DNA from: Pelobates cultripes | Lineage: Eukaryota > Chordata > Amphibia > Anura > Pelobatidae | DNA length: 64,000 bases | Reading direction: 5' to 3' | Assembly: GCA_933207985.1 (NCBI GenBank) | Contig: OW240917.1 | Coordinates: 125,575,829 to 125,639,828, forward strand | In this document: positions 58,060-64,000 of the stretch, in pieces | How positions within the stretch are numbered: the stretch's first letter is position 1 | Layout: each line of letters starts with the position of its first letter | Notes under the pieces: model-generated | The model's input: the letters and a program-made list of their open reading frames with translations, nothing else | Databases searched by the model: none | Told to the model about the DNA's origin: nothing | Translations under genes and position numbers: made by a program

Positions 58060-59362
58060 TAAATTTTTATTTTTTGAATTTTTTATTTTTGCAGTGCATA
58101 TAATGGATACAGACTGGCTTGAGGTACCCCAAAGGCATTCCTCGAGCTGCTTAACATAAGTAACAAGTAGGGTAATCGCTAGGCAATGCACAATTTTATA
58201 GTATATAGTAGCAATAACGTTGGTGAAACATAAGAGTAGTAAAATAGAGTAAGTAACAAGCGTATGACATATCCCCTTACTGCTAAGAGATAGGTACTAT
58301 GTGTAGATAGTCATGGTAAGGTAAGGGGTACAGTAGAGTTTACCACCCCAGACAGCCCCAACACCCTGGCTAGCACCCTATATGAATGGTAGCAGATTAG
58401 ATTGCATTACCCTCTGGACCTGTTGTAGCAAGCAAAGTGTAACGCTATCAGGTAACACAAGTATGGCAAACCAGAAGTCCAATATGGCCCCAATTCTGGG
58501 TAGGCGCTGGGGTCAGGGATCCATCTTGGTGGTCATCCTATCCCCCTTGTAGGGAATGTAGTGACCCAGAGTGCTTGGCTTCTCAGGCTGTCAGGCAGGG
58601 GAGACATCTTCATATTTTTGTGCAGCCGTCGCTTTCTACTCCCCTCACCATCCCTGTGTGTTTCCTTCTGCATGGTGCTGGGGTTAAAGAGCTTCAGGGT
58701 TTGCCGGCCGGCTAATTTTACCGCCTTACACCGCTTAGGCCGTCGTCGCTGGCTCCGGTATGCTGGGCTCGCGGTGTGTGCAGCAGGGCGCTTCGTGGAG
58801 TAGTGGGATGGTTCAGGAGGTGCCTTGATGGTCTCCGTGGGTGTCAGCCTGCTCTCCAGCGCCCTCCAAAAGGCGTCGAAGATTGCCTCCAGGCGCTGGT
58901 ATGTGTCAGGTATCTCCCCTCCAGGAGTCAGCAGACGCGTGTCGTCCGCCATCTTAGGTAGTGCTCCACCTTGCTCGCGGGTGTTCGCGGCTCTGCTGCG
59001 GCTCTCCGATGGGGTTTGGGAGCCATCAGGGTGGGGACCGGGATAACCCCCACCGGTCCAAAGGGGGGGGTAGCAGGGCTCCAGGTACATGCTCAGCACT
59101 TTGATCGCGCCAGTCTGGGAGAGCGGCCGCCTCTCCCCTCCTCAGCGCTCACTAGGCCTCAGTGGATCTTGGTGTCTGGAGTGCTTGAAAAGGCTGCTAG
59201 AAGCATTCGCAGGTCGGGTCTTTTTACATGTAGTTGGGGGTAAGTCGCTTGGTGCCCAGTTTTGGATATTTCCGTCAAAATAGCAAGTTTGCTTAGTGTG
59301 TTCCTGGGAGCTCACAAGAAACACAACCAGTCACCATGAGTGTCAGGCCCCGCCCCCTTAAA
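58060..59362 (-). mobile_element. Short L1/Tx1-type LINE derivative (5' end, ORF1, 3' tail)
   Basis: On the minus strand it starts gggggcggggcctgacact, like the ggggcgtggcc start of the element at 4382, contains one ORF1-like frame (59099-58533), and ends at about 58060-58100 with aataaaaaattcaaaaaata, close to the 3' end aataaagtattcaaaaaag of that element. No endonuclease or RT is present. It therefore looks like a compact non-autonomous partner about 1.3 kb long. No target duplication could be called because both flanks are A/T homopolymers. Confidence 0.6.
58533..59099 (-). CDS. ORF1-like frame of a short LINE derivative
   Basis: 188 codons without a stop. The first 48 residues, before KMADDTRLL (ATG near 58952), may be 5' UTR read-through. 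After it come GEIPDTYQRLEAIFDAFWRA (amphipathic, possible short helix), a Ser/Pro-rich segment, and a very basic stretch (SQRRRPKRCKAVK, GSRKRRLHKNMK). This is compatible with the basic N-terminal region of a LINE ORF1 nucleic-acid binding protein. No RNA-recognition-like domain follows. Whether it is translated is unknown. Confidence 0.4.
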   Translation of the reverse strand: MLSMYLEPCYPPLWTGGGYPGPHPDGSQTPSESRSRAANTREQGGALPKMADDTRLLTPGGEIPDTYQRLEAIFDAFWRALESRLTPTETIKAPPEPSHYSTKRPAAHTASPAYRSQRRRPKRCKAVKLAGRQTLKLFNPSTMQKETHRDGEGSRKRRLHKNMKMSPLPDSLRSQALWVTTFPTRGIG

Positions 59363-60100
59363 ATTTTATTTTTAACATTTTATTTATACTTAATGTTGTG
59401 TTAGGTATACAATGTAAGGTATTAAAAGAAAGTCATTTCTGTCTTTAAAAAAACAAAAAACAAAAAAAACACCTGCATATCGCGAAACACACCATATCTC
59501 ACCCACACAAACTAGGACCCCGACCCAACCTAGAACAACTTTCATGATGTACACATCAAAACCCCAATAACCAAACGCAAGGACAAACCAAAAACCCAAG
59601 ACACCAAAGGATACCTAGCCCACAGCACATGTACACATAACTCTACATACAGAGATCAACGGGGACAAATAACTACACAACGGACAGACGGAAACCCCCC
59701 CTAACATCACCCCACCCCACGCAACACACACACATAACACCGACAACCGAAAATCCTACAACACTGAAGTACACACAACTTAGGAGACAACACCACCAAG
59801 ACAGTCACCTCATCTCCAAACACTAGGACACAGAACACCACATCCATATGAACCTCTCCAAGCGAGACGAAAAGATCCGAAAGTCAGACCACTCAGGTCC
59901 TAGCACTACGAAAAGGAGAACCGTTGTACAAACATTGTGTAAAACACATTGTGTTATGCTGTTAAATTTCAGTGTAACTGAGATGATTGTTACACCACCC
60001 CTTATTTCCATTCTGTACCCCAACCTTTTTGGAAAAACTAAAAAAAACACACAAAAAACCCCCCCCAAAAACAACACTCTTTTTCTAAATAAATGAAACC
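59363..60100 (+). repeat. A/C-rich LINE 3' region (probable)
   Basis: From about 59460 to 59930 the plus strand is almost free of G and T runs and rich in A and C (cccaccccacgcaacacaca). It then passes to an AT-richer segment and an A-rich end (ggaaaaactaaaaaaaacac near 60030). This resembles a plus-strand L1/Tx1 3' UTR. No coding motif was found. Confidence 0.35.
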
Positions 60101-60179
60101 AAGAATGGCTAGGGCCGCACTCACCTGAACATGCATATATTATAGGGTGCTGCTGGGGCCAATTTGTACAACATACAAA

Positions 60180-60390
60180 ATACACAATTCAGCACACCCG
60201 CTCATTCACTAAACAGAGATTTCAAATCTCACAGATTGTAATAGTTTTATTTAAAAACATCTCAACCAGACAAAAAATAATGGGGGTTTAGTTACAGTAT
60301 ATACTCATACATTGCATCGTTCTGATCTGTGAGACTTGAAATCTGTGAGACTTGAAATGAGCGAGTGTGCTGGATTGTGTATTTTGCATG
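60180..60390. repeat. Inverted repeat with ggggtttagttaca word (copy 3)
   Basis: acaattcagcacacccgctc (60184) is inverted at atgagcgagtgtgctggatt (60357), and agatttcaaatctcacagat at about 60218 is inverted at about 60329. Between them is the aatgggggtttagttacagt word shared with 24085 and 25990. A TA run follows at about 60392-60411. This is the third copy of the family. Confidence 0.5.
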
Positions 60391-60411
60391 TTATATATAT
60401 ATATATATATA

Positions 60412-60823
60412 TTTCTTCTTGAAGTCAAGTTATGTCCCCTTGCATTGGGTTTAACTATGTTTTTTGAAAATCACCTGCAACACTCCCAGGAAAAATGTCA
60501 TTTGTAGAAGTGTTTTGTAGCAAAGATCTCAGAAGTAATTTTCCATGTAAACAAATTGTGTGCCTGCTGTCTAATACATATTGACGCAGCTGCTTGCCAA
60601 CTGTGTGTTAAACAGCACAAGAAAAAAAAATCATAAACATTGTTATCTTTCCTCTGATATGAAAGCCATGTATACAATAGGAAATAAGCATAATTTGTTT
60701 TAGTGGTTTGGATTTGCACTAAAATCTGCACTGTTTATATGTTGCAAATTAATTTGAATGGCTGTTTACAATAAATGATTCAGTTTGTATAAATATACTG
60801 TAATCTAAATATAATTTCAGTGA
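60412..60823. other. No gene
   Basis: AT-rich, nothing recognised. Confidence 0.4.
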
Positions 60824-61378
60824 TTAAGGGTCACCAGTGCAACTACATGTATTCCTGACCCTATAGTGTCAACGCGACCATCTAGCCCCTCTGGGCCCCT
60901 CATGCCTCCATACATATAGTAAAAATCTTACTGTATTCAAGCCAGAAGCTGTAAATCTGCATGCTGTTAGACTCAGGAAAAACAAGCAGTCTGCTGACAT
61001 GTGATAGCCTGATCCAATCACAGTGCTTCCCTATAGGATTGGCTGAGACTGACAAGGAGGCAGGATTAGGGGCAGAGCCAGCATGATTCAAACACAGCCT
61101 TGGCCAATCAGCATCTCCTAATAGAGATGAATTGAATCAATGAATCTCTATGAGGAAAGTTCAGTGTCTGCATGCAGTGGGAGAAGATACTGAATCACAG
61201 GATGCCTCCATCAACTCAGAAGTCCTTCTAGTTCACTCTGAGTTACTGCAACTGGAGGTGTTCCTAGCTTTCTCAGAAAATACAGTGTTTACATGAGAAA
61301 GGCTGCAGGGAGCTATAGTGCTCACCTGAACAACCTCATTAAGCTGAAGTTGTTCATGTGACTATAATGTCCCTTTAA
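60824..61378. mobile_element. TTAA-type MITE, family A, inverted copy
   Basis: TTAA at 60824-60827 and 61375-61378. In reverse orientation it shares with 33105-33692 the words gaccctatagtg, tctctatgaggaaagttcag, ggctgagactgacaaggagg and ccaatcagcatctcc. About 555 bases, no coding. Confidence 0.75.
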
Positions 61379-61801
61379 GGCACAATATAGGTTGTGATGA
61401 AGGAAAGACCAGTGCAATAACTACTACTAAAAATGGTGCTATCTATAAATGTACTAGCCCATGATGAAAAATAAGCACAAAAAAAAAAAAAAAACACAGC
61501 ACTTCCTAAATGATAATCTGCAAAACCATTTTTCTTCTCAAGTTTCAAAAAGTAAAACATAAAATAATCGAATTATCCACGTTCATTAGTTGCTACATGA
61601 TATATAATCTAAGTGCATTATTTGTTCTATATGTACATATTTTGTGGGCAAATCAACCAGGGCCCCTTTAGAATCAGTGTGTCAAGATAACACTCTTTCA
61701 GGATCTGGAAGATAGCACATTCCTTTTAGAGAATCATAACAATGCATTGCTTGATATCCACCCTAAGGACGATAAAATAAGTACTGTTATGTTTTCTACA
61801 A
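61379..61801. other. No gene
   Basis: Nothing recognised apart from an A-run near 61479-61494. Confidence 0.4.
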
Positions 61802-62188
61802 ACATCTTGGAGGAAAGACGAGACAGGGGGATATGATAGAAACATTTAAAGGGTATCAACACAGAAAAGGAGGAGACTATATTTAAAAGAAGAAAAACTA
61901 CCACACCAAGAGGACATAGTCTTAAATTAGAGGAGAAAAGGTTTAAAAATAATATCAGGAAGTATTACTTTACTGAGAAGGTAGTGAATGCATGGAATAG
62001 CCTTTCAGCTAAAGTGGTAGCGGTTAAAACCGGGTATGGAGTTTAAGCATGCGTGGGATAGGCATACGGCTATCCTAACAATAAGATAAGGCCATTGACT
62101 AATGACAGTATTTAGAAAACTGGGCAGATTAGATGGGCCGAATGGTTCCTATCTGTCGTCACATTCTATGTTGCTATCTATTAAAAGT
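61802..62188 (+). mobile_element. CR1/L2-like LINE, 3' end fragment
   Basis: Plus-strand copy of the same 3' end seen at 9388-10372 (minus) and 29405-29478. It reads gggggatatgatagaaacat, then ttaaaaataatatcaggaag, aatgcatggaatagcctttc (the protein motif AWN-L-, usually WNSLP-like), and ends cgtcacattctatgttgcta. 5' truncated, with a decayed frame. Confidence 0.75.
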
Positions 62189-62639
62189 CCATTTGGTTAA
62201 ACGCCAAGCACTTTTTAAAGTGATACTGGTGTTATTGGTGTAAAAAGTTAAACATACTGTAATTTAGAAACTTAGAATGTGTAGTGATACCTTCACTTAT
62301 TCAGGACAGTGTGAAGTCAACACTGTATGCATTGTACCAGAATTGAGAAAGAATAAAAGTTGTTGCCTTTAAGTCTTGAGGACATTTTATGCCATGCTGA
62401 AAATAGTGCTCTTATTGTCCCTGGAATGTGAATGTTCTACAGCTATAGTGTAAGCAGGATCACCCGAGACTCTCCTCTAGGCCATCAAATATGACTCTCT
62501 GTTGACAAAGATAAGAGTGGATGTGCCAAGTGCTCAAAGTGAGCACTGTAACATCCATTAAAAATTATGTGTCCAAACTTCAGGCATGTTCAGCCATGCC
62601 CCACATCATCATCAATTATATTCATAAAGTATATTAATA
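62189..62639. other. No gene
   Basis: Nothing recognised. Confidence 0.4.
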
Positions 62640-62828
62640 GAAAATAGGTCCAGGCACTCAAGGTTTCTTCAAAGTTGCAGATTTATTGCAAACTGAATGC
62701 ACAACGTTTTGGCCTTCACAGAGGCCTTTGTCAAGCTTGACAAAGGCCTCTGTGAAGGCCGAAACATTGCGCAATCAGTATAAATCTGTCTCTTTGAAGA
62801 AACCTTGAGTGCCTGAACCTATTTTCTA
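62640..62828. mobile_element. Near-perfect palindrome with ribozyme-like arms
   Basis: About 190 bases fold on the centre caagcttg (62732-62739). Outer arms: ataggtccaggcactcaagg with ccttgagtgcctgaacctat. Inner arms: ggccttcacagaggcctttg with caaaggcctctgtgaaggcc. Each inner arm, read outwards, gives TTGACAA, a GGCC / GGCC stem, then GAAAC or its variant AAAAC. This is hammerhead-like in layout but with TTGACAA in place of CTGANGA. Probably two inverted terminal repeats of a Penelope-like element. Confidence 0.55.
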
Positions 62829-64000
62829 TGAACATCTCCTAAATTGGGGTTTTGCCAACCAGGTCTTCGATGCACCTGGTTTTCATTGTGAGAGTGCGGT
62901 ATCATTTATGTTTAAATCAATTCATAAAAATGTCAAAAATATATTTAGAATGTTAGTGTTCCTTTAATAAGAAAGAGGAAAATTACTGTTGGACAAGCAG
63001 ATCTCAAAATTCTCAGTTTTGTTTTGGTTACAAAGCTAAAGCGTCTACATTTTAGAAATAATAATCATCTCACATAAAAATGGCCTTCCTCAATAAAGAA
63101 TTAAAAGTTTAGAGTTTTGTGTTTTTTTGAGAGTATGGTTATTTCAGTTAACCTGCTGTAGTGCTAATAATATGAGGAGTACCTTGGCCTAGTTCCCCGG
63201 TGATTGGGCAAACTATCCCCCTTACCTGGGTTTTCACCAAGCATTTAAGCTCCTAGTATCCCTGGTTATGGGCTTTTGGCTTCTACAGAAGCCAGAGCCA
63301 ATTCAGTTGTTATTCATTCACTGAGAGCGTCAGCTGACCTTTCTCAGCCAATAAATGGCACACTGTGCATGACAATTTGCACAGAATTAGCCAGCTAATG
63401 ATGCCCCAATGACATTGACAGAGGTAAGGTTTCAGAGTGAGACAGTGCACATATAGACTCCTGGCACCATGACCACTTCAAATCACTTAAGTGATCATAA
63501 TGCTTGGAGTAACTTTTTAATTTGCAAACAAGGCTGCATGATAATGTCCAATCAGGTCAGCTGCCTGCATTTGTTAAATTATTTTATTTTCTAAGAGTTT
63601 CTGCACAGTTCTGCTACATGTTTATGTTGTAAACACAGTTTCAGGCATTGTTTAACACTATTCTGGCTATTTATGTGATTAATTAGAAATTATATGTATA
63701 CAATTCTACTCTGCACTTAGTGTATATTTACAAATATATATGTATGAGATGGTAAACTATATTGTGATACTTCAATTTACATCATATACTAAATAGATTT
63801 ACCTTTGGATACTGTTCTGTTTTAAAGCAGTTAGGCATTTGGAAAAGGCTCTTAAAAGGAGCTATCTATGCACTAAAAGTCATAGTGTTTATGGTGCCAA
63901 AAGTCCCCTGGAGCGTTTCATGCCATGCAGTCAAATAATTTTCACTCTGAAATATACCTTGATACCTGGGTACCTCTGGTCCAGTCCCCAATCTCAAATT
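62829..64000. other. No gene; one worn MITE end
   Basis: A MITE-like right part (ctcctggcaccatgaccact ... cttggagtaactttttaa, about 63460-63522) suggests an old TTAA element between about 63250 and 63522. FGF2 exon 3 was not seen here. Confidence 0.35.

Noticed and set aside
1..64000. CRISPR arrays or bacterial-type operons
   Set aside because: No regularly spaced direct repeats with unique spacers were seen; introns, LINEs and MITEs show that this is an animal genome.
35037..64000. NUDT6 antisense gene overlapping FGF2
   Set aside because: In vertebrates it overlaps the 3' end of FGF2, which is outside the window; no Nudix motif was seen.

Overview
This window is nuclear DNA of a vertebrate, almost certainly a frog or toad. 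The anchor is a split gene whose two visible exons encode the start of fibroblast growth factor 2 (FGF2): codons 1-59 plus one base at 14018-14195, and the 104-base second coding exon at 34933-35036. Exon sizes and splice phases match the human gene as I know it, and the protein reads like the amphibian form. Intron 1 is 20,737 bases long. Exon 3 was not found in the remaining 29 kb, so intron 2 probably runs past the window edge. No other host gene was recognised.

Nearly everything else is mobile DNA. Bases 1-3340 hold the 3' half of a Penelope-like element (reverse transcriptase plus GIY-YIG nuclease, open from base 1), followed by a long 3' region with a hammerhead-ribozyme-like fold. A TTAA-flanked MITE (3670-4160) comes next, then a 5 kb L1/Tx1-type LINE (4382-9339) bounded by a perfect 15-base target duplication but with the middle of its reverse transcriptase deleted. 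CR1-like LINE 3' ends lie at 9388-10372, 29405-29478 and 61802-62188. Between FGF2 exons 1 and 2 lie a hAT MITE with an 8-base duplication, a second Penelope-like element (about 19085-23945, minus) interrupted by a CR1-like LINE (19829-21745, minus), palindromic hammerhead-bearing repeats, a Tc1 remnant and several TTAA MITEs.

Downstream of exon 2 are more TTAA MITEs, an inverted copy of a repeat also present near 10.6-11.2 kb, and a decayed Tc1/mariner copy (41686-42815). A DIRS-type tyrosine-recombinase retrotransposon (about 44940-50330, minus) keeps inverted terminal repeats and an internal complementary region. It is disrupted by a 1.2 kb solo LTR and by a tRNA-Glu-like sequence sitting where its reverse transcriptase should begin. 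The last 14 kb hold a Tc1-type palindromic MITE, a short ORF1-only LINE, further MITEs and a near-perfect palindrome with ribozyme-like arms.

The most interesting signal is a set of hammerhead-like folds attached to Penelope-like sequences (2529-2572, 19213-19255 minus, 23838-23880, 24341-24381). All four keep the CUGANGA and GAAA core strands and both flanking stems, and all share one extra A at the same place. None of the mobile-element genes is intact; several have lost catalytic residues. All family names rest on reading motifs by eye, without database searches.
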